Positions 18,443 through 27,006 of a stretch of 33,195 nt of DNA are shown piece after piece. The stretch is taken from the NCBI GenBank assembly GCA_030844565.1, contig JAUUNK010000033.1, positions 1 to 33,195 on the forward strand, given 5' to 3'. The stretch comes from Bacteroides ovatus. GTDB taxonomy: Bacteria; Bacteroidota; Bacteroidia; Bacteroidales; Bacteroidaceae. A model generated the notes under the pieces. It was not told where the DNA came from and made no database searches. It worked only from the letters and a program-made list of their open reading frames with translations. The position numbers were made by a program, and so were the translations under genes. Numbering within the stretch: the stretch's first letter is position 1; each line of letters starts with the position of its first letter.

Positions 18443-18461
18443 TTAAAACAGGCTGATTAGC
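18422..18461 (+). other. Imperfect hairpin upstream of GH26-A
   Basis: GCTAAT at 18422-18427 pairs with ATTAGC at 18456-18461, and inside it GCTTGTTT can pair with AAACAGGC around 18437-18453, leaving a bulge. It is not followed by a run of T, so it is a weak candidate for an intrinsic terminator; an mRNA-processing or stability hairpin inside the operon is an alternative. It overlaps the last unit of the 22-bp array. Confidence 0.35.
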
Positions 18462-18500
18462 ACCTTCTTTCAACTTACAAAATTTTAAATAGCATCGAAT

Positions 18501-19841
18501 ATGAAACGTAAATTACTAAGTATATTTTTCTTTCTCACCGGCACTCTCTTTCTGAGTGCCTGCTCGGACGACGATCAGGGAAACAACACTGTCAGTGCAG
18601 CCGCGTTGGAGCTGGTTTCAGTTTCTCCCACCGAGTCTACACTGGTTTACCCAGGCATGGTATTGGTATCTTTTGAGTTCAATCAGGATGTGTGGCTTCT
18701 GGACAAATCTAAGATAATGGTCAATAGTGAGAATACCTCTTCGGTAGCGGCGGTGGGTAAGCGCATACTTCTGAATGTGGATGCCGGTTCGCAGATGACT
18801 TACCGGATTACTTTAGCACAAGGGGCAATTCGTTCTGTAGCCGGAGTTGTTTCTACAAACGACTATACGGCTTCCTTCACCACTCTCTCAGCGGAGGAGA
18901 AATCGCCCGAAGCCGTGAATGTGTGGAATTTCCTGAAAGAGAATTTCGGCAAGAAGATTATTTCAGGTACGATGGCCAACGTCAATTGGAATATCAACGA
19001 AGCCCTCTGGGTATATCAGCAGACAGGGAAATGGCCTGCGATGAATGGATTTGATTATTTGCATCTGAAAGATTCTCCTACCGATTGGATTGATTACTCG
19101 GACATTTCGGTCGTAAAAGACTGGTGGGATAACAAGGGGTTGGTTTCTGCTATGTGGCATTGGAATGTGCCGACCTATGAGGGGAGTGCAGATTATGCTT
19201 CTTATACAGAGGAAACTACTTTTGATATTACGAAAGCTGTTCAGGAAGGCACTTATGAAAATGGTGTCGTAAAAGCCGATCTCGAGAAAATATCATCTTA
19301 TCTGCTTCTGCTGAAGGATGCCAATATCCCTGTCATTTGGCGTCCGCTGCACGAAGCTGCCGGTGGATGGTTCTGGTGGGGAGCTAAAGATGCAGAATCC
19401 TATAAGGCACTTTGGCGGATGATGTACGATACCTTCTTTGCCAAAGGACTGAATAACCTTATTTGGGTGTGGACCTATGAGCCTGCCGGGGGGAACGACT
19501 GGTATCCGGGAGATGCATACGTAGACCTGGTAGGCTGTGATATTTATAATAATGCCTCGGCTACTTCCGTTAAAGAGAGATATGACGCGATGAAACAGCT
19601 CTATCCGGATAAGCTGTTAACGTTAAGTGAGTGTGGCAATGTAGCTGCAATGAGCAGCCAGTGGGAAGCCGGAGCAACGTGGTCATGGTTTATGACCTGG
19701 TATGATTATAACCGTACAAATGACCCTGCCTCGGCGGAGTTCCAATCGCCGGAGCATGAACATGGGAGCAAAGACTGGTGGTTGGATATTCTGGGCAAAG
19801 ATTATGTGATGACCCGCGATGATATGCCTTCCCTTAAATAA
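18501..19841 (+). CDS. GH26 endo-beta-1,4-mannanase, surface lipoprotein with N-terminal Ig-like domain (GH26-A)
   Basis: Retaining mannanase. The 446-residue protein has a lipoprotein signal ending LSAC with acylated Cys21 followed by SDDDQ, a strong acidic surface-export signal. A bacterial Ig-like (SbsA-type) domain spans about 35-130, from VSPTESTLVYPG to YTASFTTL. The GH26 catalytic domain follows, with the acid/base E285 in RPLHEAAGGWFWWG and the nucleophile E377 in TLSECGN; the WFWWG block is a GH26 hallmark. The surface location and endo-type architecture make it the likely first enzyme to cut long mannan chains outside the cell. It follows the 250-bp repeat-containing gap and precedes a second GH26 by 21 bp. 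The Ig-like domain probably serves as a spacer holding the enzyme away from the membrane. Confidence 0.93.
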   Translation: MKRKLLSIFFFLTGTLFLSACSDDDQGNNTVSAAALELVSVSPTESTLVYPGMVLVSFEFNQDVWLLDKSKIMVNSENTSSVAAVGKRILLNVDAGSQMTYRITLAQGAIRSVAGVVSTNDYTASFTTLSAEEKSPEAVNVWNFLKENFGKKIISGTMANVNWNINEALWVYQQTGKWPAMNGFDYLHLKDSPTDWIDYSDISVVKDWWDNKGLVSAMWHWNVPTYEGSADYASYTEETTFDITKAVQEGTYENGVVKADLEKISSYLLLLKDANIPVIWRPLHEAAGGWFWWGAKDAESYKALWRMMYDTFFAKGLNNLIWVWTYEPAGGNDWYPGDAYVDLVGCDIYNNASATSVKERYDAMKQLYPDKLLTLSECGNVAAMSSQWEAGATWSWFMTWYDYNRTNDPASAEFQSPEHEHGSKDWWLDILGKDYVMTRDDMPSLK

Positions 19842-19862
19842 CAGAATACAAAATAAAATATC

Positions 19863-20957
19863 ATGAAAATAAAAATGTGTATAATGGCAGGTTGCTTGCT
19901 GATAGGAGCGACTTCGTGCCGCCAACAAGATGTGATGCCCAAGCGAACGGCGGAGACAGAGTATTTATTACAATCATTGAAACAGTTGCCCGCAACTGGT
20001 TTTATGTTCGGGCATCACGATGATACGTCCTATGGCATCGGATGGGATGGAGATGCCGGCCGGAGCGATGTGAAAAGTGTATGTGGTGCTTATCCGGCTG
20101 TGATGTCCTTTGATTTGGGACATATAGAGTTCGGCAACGATAAGAACCTGGATAAAGTGCCTTTTGAAAGAATAAAGAACGAGATTATTGCCCAATACAA
20201 TCGTGGGGGAATGAGTTCGCTAAGCTGGCATCTGGATAATCCTGTTACGGGAAAGAATTCTTGGGATGTGAGCTGTGCCACGGTGGTGGCTTCCATACTT
20301 CCCGGAGGAAATAATCATGAGAAGTTTCTCCGCTGGCTCGACAGGGTGGCTGCTTTTATGAACTCGCTGGTGACGGCAGATGGAACGAAAGTCCCCGTTC
20401 TTTTCCGTCCTTGGCACGAACATACGGGAAGCTGGTTCTGGTGGGGGCAGAACCTCTGTTCGGCAGAGGAATACAAAGCCCTGTGGAAGTTGACGTACGA
20501 CCGTATGCAAGAGAAAGGAGCGAATAATCTGCTCTATGCTTATTCTCCCGGTACAGAGCCGGACAATATGGAAGAATATCTCGAACGCTATCCGGGAGAC
20601 GATATTATAGACCTGTTAGGGTTCGACACCTATCAGTTTGATCGCCAGAAATACATTCAGACACTGGACAAATCACTTACGATTCTCACAGAAGCCGGCA
20701 AGAAGCAGGATAAGCCGATAGCTGTGACCGAAACAGGTTATGAAGCGATTCCCGATTCCACCTGGTGGACTCAAACGCTGATGCCGGTTATCAGCCGCTA
20801 TCCGATTAGTTATGTGCTTGTGTGGAGAAACGCCCGCGAAAGGGAAGGGCATTATTATGCACCTTATCCGGGACAAGTCTCGGCTGATGATTTTATGGAG
20901 TTCTACCGTTCACCGAAGACGTTGTTTATCGGGGATGAATTTAAATTATATAAATAG
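19863..20957 (+). CDS. GH26 mannanase / mannobiose-releasing lipoprotein (GH26-B)
   Basis: Second GH26 enzyme, 364 residues, with a lipoprotein signal ending ATSC and acylated Cys19, followed by RQQDVMPK without acidic surface-export residues, so likely periplasmic. It lacks the Ig-like domain and is catalytic domain only. FGHHDDTSYGIGW at 49-61, acid/base E186 in RPWHEHTGSWFWWG and nucleophile E290 in AVTETGY are all present. The compact form resembles Bacteroides and Cellvibrio GH26 enzymes that release mannobiose from chain ends, which would feed the symporter, epimerase and GH130 encoded downstream. The exo mode is inference. The gene is followed after 10 bp by the GH36 start. Confidence 0.92.
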   Translation: MKIKMCIMAGCLLIGATSCRQQDVMPKRTAETEYLLQSLKQLPATGFMFGHHDDTSYGIGWDGDAGRSDVKSVCGAYPAVMSFDLGHIEFGNDKNLDKVPFERIKNEIIAQYNRGGMSSLSWHLDNPVTGKNSWDVSCATVVASILPGGNNHEKFLRWLDRVAAFMNSLVTADGTKVPVLFRPWHEHTGSWFWWGQNLCSAEEYKALWKLTYDRMQEKGANNLLYAYSPGTEPDNMEEYLERYPGDDIIDLLGFDTYQFDRQKYIQTLDKSLTILTEAGKKQDKPIAVTETGYEAIPDSTWWTQTLMPVISRYPISYVLVWRNAREREGHYYAPYPGQVSADDFMEFYRSPKTLFIGDEFKLYK

Positions 20958-20967
20958 GAGTTCAGTC

Positions 20968-23175
20968 ATGAGAATGAAGAAAAGAAACAGTTTGTGGATA
21001 GGAGCTTGTCTGCTTGCGGGCAATTTGCTTGCTCAGAATGTATGTATTTCCACTCCGGGAACTTCGCTTGTGTTGTCTGCCCCGGTAGGAGGAGATCTGC
21101 GGTATGTGTATTATGGTAATAAACTCTCAGAGACCGACTTGCAGGAAATAAGTCAGGTGGAAAGTGGCAATCAGGCAGCCTATCCGGTCTATGGATTGAA
21201 TTGTCCGGGCGAATCGGCCTTGGCAGTGGAACATAGCGATGGAAATATGACCTTGCAGATGGAAGTAGTGGGAGTAACCACGAACAAAGAGGGAAATGCG
21301 ACGGTTACCGTGGTGGAGATGAAAGATAAGGTATATCCTTTCTGTACGAAGGTTTGCTATAAAGCCTATCAGGATGTGGATGTTATTGAGGCGTGGACCG
21401 AAATCAGCCATCAGGAAAAGAAACCTGTTACGTTGAATCAGTTTGCCTCCGCTTATCTTCCGATACGGCGTGGAGAAGTGTGGTTGTCCCATCTCTATGG
21501 TTCGTGGGCCAATGAGGGACGTTTGGCACAAGAACCTTTGCAACAGGGGACGAAGATTATAAAAAACAAGGACGGAGTGCGCAATTCACATACCGCACAT
21601 GCCGAAGTGATGTTTTCTCTGGACGGCAAGCCGCAGGAGAATACGGGAAATGTGATTGGCGCCGCCCTGTGTTATAGCGGCAACTATAAACTGTGTATCG
21701 ATACCGACGACAGCGACTATCACCACTTTTATGCAGGTATCAATGAAGAAAACTCTGCTTATCATCTGAAAAAAGACGAGGTGTTCCGCACTCCTGCGCT
21801 GGCACTCACCTATAGCGGCGAGGGATTGAGCGGGAGTAGCCGTAATTTCCACCGATGGGCGCGGATGTACAAGCTGGCTCATGGAAATGTATTGCGGAAA
21901 ATCCTGTTAAACAGTTGGGAAGGCGTTTATTTTGATATTAATGAAGAGGGGATGGACCAAATGATGAAGGATATTGCGTCTATGGGGGGCGAACTCTTTG
22001 TGATGGATGACGGATGGTTTGGAGATAAATACCCGCGCAAAACGGATAATTCTTCTTTGGGCGACTGGGTGGTTGATAAGAATAAATTGCCCAACGGCAT
22101 TGCCGGTCTGGTGGAGAATGCTCGCAAGTATGGAATAAAATTCGGCATTTGGATTGAACCGGAAATGGCCAATACCACCAGCGAACTTTACGAGCAGCAT
22201 CCCGACTGGATACTTAAAGCGCCGGGGCGCGAACCGGTCTTGGGGCGGGGAGGTACGCAAGTAGTGCTTGACTTGGCAAATCCCCAAGTGCAGGACTTTA
22301 TATTTAAGATTGTAGACGATTTGATGAGCCATCATCCTGAAATCGATTATATCAAATGGGATGCCAACATGGCTATAATGAACCACGGCTCCCTTTACTT
22401 AACGAAAGACAATCAAAGCCACCTCTATATCGAGTTTCATCGGGGATTCGAGAATGTATGCCGCCGTATCCGTGCCAAATATCCGGATTTGAGTATCCAG
22501 GCATGTGCCAGTGGGGGCGGACGTGCCAACTATGGCGTGCTGCCTTACTTCGATGAATTTTGGGTAAGCGATAATACCGATGCTTTGCAACGGATTTATA
22601 TGCAATGGGGAACTTCTTACTTCTTTCCGGCTATAGCCATGGCTTCCCATATTAGTGCCGCCCCCAATCATCAGACCTTCCGCTCCATTCCTCTGAAATA
22701 CCGCATCGATGTGGCGATGAGCGGCCGTCTGGGCATGGAAATCCAGCCTAAGAATATGACGGAGGAAGAAAAAGAACTTTGTAAGAAGGCTATTGCCGGG
22801 TATAAGAAAATCCGTCCGGTAGTGCAGTTGGGAGACATTTACCGTCTGGTTTCTCCTTATGATAAGCTGGGAGTCGCTTCTCTGATGTATGTATCGCCCC
22901 AGAAAGAAAGCGCAGTGTTCTATTGGTGGAAAACGGAGCATTTCTGTAACCAACATTTGCCTCGGGTGAAGATGGCAGGTCTATGTCCCGATAAACGCTA
23001 TAAAGTCGTAGAACTCAACCGTATCGACAACCGCCCCTTGCGTTTCGAGGGAAAGATATTCAGCGGGGCATATCTGATGGCAAACGGATTGGAGATTCCT
23101 TACAATCACGTGGTAGATTACCATAAACAGAACGATTATTCCAGCCGCGTCCTGTTTCTCGAAGAAATAAAATAA
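20968..23175 (+). CDS. GH36 alpha-galactosidase, exported
   Basis: Removes alpha-1,6-galactosyl branches from galactomannan oligosaccharides. From the ATG at 20968 (AGGAG 7 bases upstream) the protein has 735 residues with a signal peptide to about residue 23 (LLAQN); longer in-frame starts lie inside GH26-B and are rejected. Beta-sandwich N-terminal domain about 25-300, catalytic barrel about 310-640 and a C-terminal beta domain. Visible landmarks are FVMDDGWFGD near 345-353, nucleophile D465 in YIKWDAN, CASGGGR at 513-519, and WVSDNTDA at 532-539, which supplies the acid/base Asp. Size and motifs match bacterial GH36 enzymes. Periplasmic location is expected since no lipobox is present. Its presence indicates that the target mannan is galactosylated. 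Confidence 0.94.
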   Translation: MRMKKRNSLWIGACLLAGNLLAQNVCISTPGTSLVLSAPVGGDLRYVYYGNKLSETDLQEISQVESGNQAAYPVYGLNCPGESALAVEHSDGNMTLQMEVVGVTTNKEGNATVTVVEMKDKVYPFCTKVCYKAYQDVDVIEAWTEISHQEKKPVTLNQFASAYLPIRRGEVWLSHLYGSWANEGRLAQEPLQQGTKIIKNKDGVRNSHTAHAEVMFSLDGKPQENTGNVIGAALCYSGNYKLCIDTDDSDYHHFYAGINEENSAYHLKKDEVFRTPALALTYSGEGLSGSSRNFHRWARMYKLAHGNVLRKILLNSWEGVYFDINEEGMDQMMKDIASMGGELFVMDDGWFGDKYPRKTDNSSLGDWVVDKNKLPNGIAGLVENARKYGIKFGIWIEPEMANTTSELYEQHPDWILKAPGREPVLGRGGTQVVLDLANPQVQDFIFKIVDDLMSHHPEIDYIKWDANMAIMNHGSLYLTKDNQSHLYIEFHRGFENVCRRIRAKYPDLSIQACASGGGRANYGVLPYFDEFWVSDNTDALQRIYMQWGTSYFFPAIAMASHISAAPNHQTFRSIPLKYRIDVAMSGRLGMEIQPKNMTEEEKELCKKAIAGYKKIRPVVQLGDIYRLVSPYDKLGVASLMYVSPQKESAVFYWWKTEHFCNQHLPRVKMAGLCPDKRYKVVELNRIDNRPLRFEGKIFSGAYLMANGLEIPYNHVVDYHKQNDYSSRVLFLEEIK

Positions 23176-23213
23176 AAAACCTACTGGTATTGACTTTTTA
23201 AATAATAAGCTAT

Positions 23214-24392
23214 ATGACTTCTTATAAAGACAAAGTGCAAGCACTTTTTGATGATTACGAAAAACTCGTTACCCGTCCCAACAAGCCCTTGGAAGGAGGA
23301 AACGGCATCTTTACCCGTTATCAATATCCTATTCTGACCGCTGCCCATACTCCGGTATTCTGGCGGTATGATTTGAATGAGAAAGCCAACCCGTTTCTGC
23401 TGGAACGTATCGGCATGAATGCCACGCTGAATTCCGGTGCCATCAAGTGGAAGGGCAAATACGTGTTGGTGGTGCGTGTAGAAGGCGCCGACCGCAAATC
23501 TTTTTTTGCCGTGGCAGAAAGCCCCAACGGCATTGATAACTTCCGTTTTTGGGATTATCCGGTAACCATGCCCGAGGATGTGATTCCTGCCACCAATGTT
23601 TATGATATGCGACTGACAGCTCACGAAGACGGATGGATTTATGGAATATTCTGTGCGGAGCGTCATGATGATACGGCTCCGGCGGGCGACCTCTCATCGG
23701 CAACTGCCACGGCTGCTATTGCCCGCACCAGGGATTTGAAAGTATGGGAACGTCTGCCGGATTTGAAAACGAAAAGCCAGCAACGCAACGTAGTGCTTCA
23801 TCCGGAATTTGTGGAGGGTAAATACGCTTTCTACACCCGTCCCCAAGATGGTTTTATCGATGCCGGCAGTGGTGGGGGCATCGGGTGGGCGTTGATAGAC
23901 GACATCACCCATGCGGAAGTGAAAGAAGAGAAAATTATCGACCAACGCAATTACCATACGATTAAAGAAGTAAAGAACGGAGAAGGTCCCCATCCGATTA
24001 AAACGCCTCAAGGATGGTTGCACCTTGCCCATGGTGTCCGGGGGTGTGCTGCCGGTTTGCGTTACGTACTTTATATGTATATGACTTCGCTGGAAGACCC
24101 CACCCGGGTCATTGCTTCTCCGGCAGGCTTCTTCATGGCTCCCCAAGGAGAAGAACGGGTGGGCGATGTCTCCAATGTATTGTTTGCCAACGGATGGATT
24201 GCCGATGAAGACGGCAAGGTATTCATTTACTATGCTTCCTCCGATACCCGCATGCATGTGGCGGTTTCTACCGTCTCCCGGCTGGTAGACTATTGCCTGA
24301 ATACCCCGTCGGATGGCTTCTCTTCGGCGGCTTCGGTAGAGACATTGAAAGAAATGATTCAAAAGAATCTGCAACTGATGAATAGATGCTAA
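23214..24392 (+). CDS. GH130 4-O-beta-D-mannosyl-D-glucose phosphorylase
   Basis: Inverting phosphorylase converting mannosyl-beta-1,4-glucose and phosphate to alpha-mannose-1-phosphate and glucose in the cytoplasm. The 392-residue protein has no signal peptide. The motif NVYDMR places the catalytic Asp at residue 131, the same position as in the characterised Bacteroides fragilis mannosylglucose phosphorylase (family knowledge). RPNKPLEGGNGIFTRYQYPI at the N terminus and GEGPHPIKTPQGWLHLAHG further on are typical of subfamily 1. It is encoded next to the symporter and the 2-epimerase, which together make up the cytoplasmic mannobiose pathway. Preceding gap 38 bp, no promoter seen in it. Confidence 0.93.
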   Translation: MTSYKDKVQALFDDYEKLVTRPNKPLEGGNGIFTRYQYPILTAAHTPVFWRYDLNEKANPFLLERIGMNATLNSGAIKWKGKYVLVVRVEGADRKSFFAVAESPNGIDNFRFWDYPVTMPEDVIPATNVYDMRLTAHEDGWIYGIFCAERHDDTAPAGDLSSATATAAIARTRDLKVWERLPDLKTKSQQRNVVLHPEFVEGKYAFYTRPQDGFIDAGSGGGIGWALIDDITHAEVKEEKIIDQRNYHTIKEVKNGEGPHPIKTPQGWLHLAHGVRGCAAGLRYVLYMYMTSLEDPTRVIASPAGFFMAPQGEERVGDVSNVLFANGWIADEDGKVFIYYASSDTRMHVAVSTVSRLVDYCLNTPSDGFSSAASVETLKEMIQKNLQLMNRC

Positions 24393-24428
24393 CTACCCAC
24401 TGTCGATGACAATCATATATTTGATACC

Positions 24429-25796
24429 ATGATAAGACTAAAAGAAAAGATAGCTTACGGCTTTGGTGATATGGCTTCGTCCATGTTCTGGAAACTGTTT
24501 GGTTCCTATCTGATGATATTTTACACGGATGTTTTTGGAATGCCCGCTGCGGTGGTAGGCACCATGTTTCTCGTCACTCGCATTTGGGATTCGGCATTCG
24601 ACCCTATTGTAGGAGTGATTGCCGACCGCACGCACTCCCGTTGGGGAAAGTTTCGCCCCTACTTATTGTATCTGGCAGTCCCTTTTGCTTTGGTGGGCGT
24701 TCTCACTTTTACCACTCCTGCTTTAAGCGATACGGCGAAGATAGTGTATGCCTATATTACTTATTCTTTGATGATGATGGTATATTCGGCTATCAACGTG
24801 CCTTACGCTTCGTTGCTCGGAGTTATAAGCCCCGAGCCGAAAGACCGGAACATGCTCTCTACTTATCGCATGACGTTTGCCTACATCGGTAGTTTTATTG
24901 CTTTACTTTTGTTTATGCCTCTGGTGAATTATTTCAGCAGAGGCCGTAGCGAGCAACAGGGTTGGATGATGAGCGTCGCCGTCATAGCAGTATTATGTAC
25001 TTTGCTCTTCTATGGATGTTTTGCATGCACAAAAGAACGTGTCAAGCCCCTTCGGGAACAGCAGAACTCACTAAAAGGTGATTTGAAAGATTTGTTTCAC
25101 AACCGTCCCTGGTGGATTCTGTTAGGAGCCGGCATATCCGCTCTGGTGTTCAATTCTATTCGCGACGGAGCAACCGTATATTATTTTAAATACTATGTGG
25201 TGGAAGAAGAATATGCTTCGGTCTCTTTATTCGGAATCTCTTTTGTATTAAGCGGGCTCTATCTGGCAATAGGGCAGGCGGCAAATATCATAGGGGTGAT
25301 TTTGGCTGCCCCGTTGAGCAATCACATCGGTAAAAGAAAGACCTATATGGGAGCCATGCTCATAGCGACGGTACTTTCCATTCTCTTTTATTGGTTCGAT
25401 AAAGACGACCTGGCGCTTATTTTTATTTTCCAGGTGTTAATCAGTATTTGTGCCGGGAGTATCTTCCCCTTGCTCTGGTCTATGTATGCCGACTGTGCGG
25501 ACTATTCAGAGCTTCAAACCGGTAACCGTGCTACAGGACTTATCTTTTCTTCTTCTTCCATGAGCCAGAAGTTCGGCTGGGCCATCGGTAGCGCGGTAAC
25601 GGGATGGCTGTTAGGTTTCTTTGGCTTTGAGGCTAACGTGGCGCAGAGTGAAGAGACTATTCATGGGATTAAAATGTTTTTAAGCTGGCTGCCTGCTGTG
25701 GGGACTATGCTTAGTGTGTTCTTCATAAGTCTTTATCCTCTTTCCGAGAAGAAGATGTCGGCAATCACCCAGCAACTGAATCAAAAAAGAAAATAA
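24429..25796 (+). CDS. GPH-family sugar:cation symporter (MFS), probable mannobiose importer
   Basis: Inner-membrane transporter of the glycoside-pentoside-hexuronide:cation family. The 455-residue protein begins LKEKIAYGFGDMASSMFW and contains WDSAFDPIVGVIADRTHSRWGKFRPYL (spread over about residues 52-80), a hallmark segment with the paired Asp residues that bind the coupling cation in MelB-like carriers. About 12 hydrophobic helices are expected, with a loop near 205-225 between halves. The stop codon is one base before the epimerase ATG, so the two are translationally linked. Context, with mannobiose 2-epimerase and GH130, indicates mannobiose as cargo; sugar identity cannot be read from sequence alone. 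Confidence 0.92.
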   Translation: MIRLKEKIAYGFGDMASSMFWKLFGSYLMIFYTDVFGMPAAVVGTMFLVTRIWDSAFDPIVGVIADRTHSRWGKFRPYLLYLAVPFALVGVLTFTTPALSDTAKIVYAYITYSLMMMVYSAINVPYASLLGVISPEPKDRNMLSTYRMTFAYIGSFIALLLFMPLVNYFSRGRSEQQGWMMSVAVIAVLCTLLFYGCFACTKERVKPLREQQNSLKGDLKDLFHNRPWWILLGAGISALVFNSIRDGATVYYFKYYVVEEEYASVSLFGISFVLSGLYLAIGQAANIIGVILAAPLSNHIGKRKTYMGAMLIATVLSILFYWFDKDDLALIFIFQVLISICAGSIFPLLWSMYADCADYSELQTGNRATGLIFSSSSMSQKFGWAIGSAVTGWLLGFFGFEANVAQSEETIHGIKMFLSWLPAVGTMLSVFFISLYPLSEKKMSAITQQLNQKRK

Positions 25797-25797
25797 A

Positions 25798-27006
25798 ATG
25801 AAAACGACAATCAGAGAGTTGAGAGAAGAAATGCAGCAGGTGCTGACCGGGAATATCCTGCCTTTCTGGATGCAACAGATGGTAGACAAGGTGCACGGCG
25901 GTTTTTACGGACGCATCTCCGGGGAAGGAAAACAACTATCCGGCGCTCCGAAAGGGGCTATTCTGAACGCTCGTATCTTATGGACGTTTTCGTCTGCCTA
26001 CCGTCTCTTGCATAAAGATGAATATCTCGAGATGGCTACCCGTGCCAAACGGGAGCTGATAGACCGCTTCTATGACGGTGAATATGGAGGAGTATATTGG
26101 TCGGTTAGCGTAGAGGGTGCGCCCCTGGATACCAAAAAGCAGATTTACGCTTTAGGATTTGCCATCTACGGGTTGAGCGAATACTACCGCGCCACAGAAG
26201 ATGAAGAGGCGCTCGAATATGCTATACGCCTGTTTAACGATATAGAGGTCCATAGTTTCGACCGGAAGAATAACGGATATAGGGAAGCTTTTACCCGGGA
26301 ATGGGGCGACATAGAGGATATGCGGTTAAGTGACAAAGATGAGAATGAGCGTAAAACCATGAATACACATTTGCATATCCTGGAGCCTTACACCAATCTC
26401 TTCAGGGTATGGAAAGACGAAGGGTTGGAGCGTCGATTGCGTAACTTGATCGAGTTGTTCATCGAGCGCATATTAAATGTGGAAACAGGTCACCTCCAAC
26501 TTTTCTTTGATGATGACTGGAACAGCAAATCCGCCATCGTGTCCTATGGCCATGACATCGAAGCATCGTGGCTGCTACACGAGGCAGCCCTCGTTATCGA
26601 AGATAAGCATCTCATAGCACAGATAGAACCCTACATAGTGGATATAGCCGAAGCAGCTTCCGAAGGGTTTCTTCCCGGAGCGGGAATGATGTATGAAATG
26701 CATGGCGGAGTTGCTTCCGTAGATGCCGACCGGCATTGGTGGGTGCAGGCGGAGACGATTGTGGGTTACCTCAACCTTTACCAGCATTTTGAGGATGGGC
26801 TATCGCTTTTGCGAGCTACGCAATGCTGGGAATTTGTGAAAGAACACCTGATCGACAAAGAAGGTGGAGAGTGGTTCTGGAGCCTGCGGGCAGATGGAAC
26901 AGTGAACCGGGACGAAGACAAAGCAGGATTCTGGAAATGCCCTTACCACAATGGGCGGATGTGTATGGAGGTTATAGAAAGATTTGCAGAAGGCGCGGAG
27001 AGATGA
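25798..27006 (+). CDS. Cellobiose/mannobiose 2-epimerase (AGE superfamily)
   Basis: Interconverts mannobiose and mannosyl-glucose at the reducing end, supplying the substrate of GH130. The 402-residue protein is an (alpha/alpha)6 barrel without signal peptide. Conserved elements are NTHLHILEPYTNLFRVW with His191, SYGHDIEASWLLHEA with His252, DRHWWVQAETIVG near 311-323 and FWKCPYHNGRMCMEVIERF with His384, the catalytic His set of the family. The arrangement fits cellobiose 2-epimerases rather than N-acetylglucosamine 2-epimerases, which lack this disaccharide-enzyme pattern. The gene overlaps the next one by 4 bases (ATGA). Confidence 0.9.
   Translation: MKTTIRELREEMQQVLTGNILPFWMQQMVDKVHGGFYGRISGEGKQLSGAPKGAILNARILWTFSSAYRLLHKDEYLEMATRAKRELIDRFYDGEYGGVYWSVSVEGAPLDTKKQIYALGFAIYGLSEYYRATEDEEALEYAIRLFNDIEVHSFDRKNNGYREAFTREWGDIEDMRLSDKDENERKTMNTHLHILEPYTNLFRVWKDEGLERRLRNLIELFIERILNVETGHLQLFFDDDWNSKSAIVSYGHDIEASWLLHEAALVIEDKHLIAQIEPYIVDIAEAASEGFLPGAGMMYEMHGGVASVDADRHWWVQAETIVGYLNLYQHFEDGLSLLRATQCWEFVKEHLIDKEGGEWFWSLRADGTVNRDEDKAGFWKCPYHNGRMCMEVIERFAEGAER

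Noticed and set aside
18422..18461. Intrinsic terminator splitting the operon
   Set aside because: The hairpin is imperfect and no T run follows it; kept only as a low-confidence structural feature.
20812..20967. N-terminal extension of the GH36 frame starting inside GH26-B
   Set aside because: It lacks a signal peptide, overlaps GH26-B, and the ATG at 20968 has a ribosome site and a clean signal peptide.
22399..22956. 185-codon open frame on the minus strand within GH36
   Set aside because: Antisense shadow of a conserved catalytic gene; the translation shows no recognisable domain and the frame has no own context.
23694..24374. 226-codon open frame on the minus strand within GH130
   Set aside because: Antisense shadow; no recognisable motif, and the sense strand encodes a full GH130 enzyme.
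26823..27002. N-terminal extension of the SGNH esterase frame
   Set aside because: It lies within the epimerase gene and would bury the signal peptide; the ATGA overlap start at 27003 is more natural.
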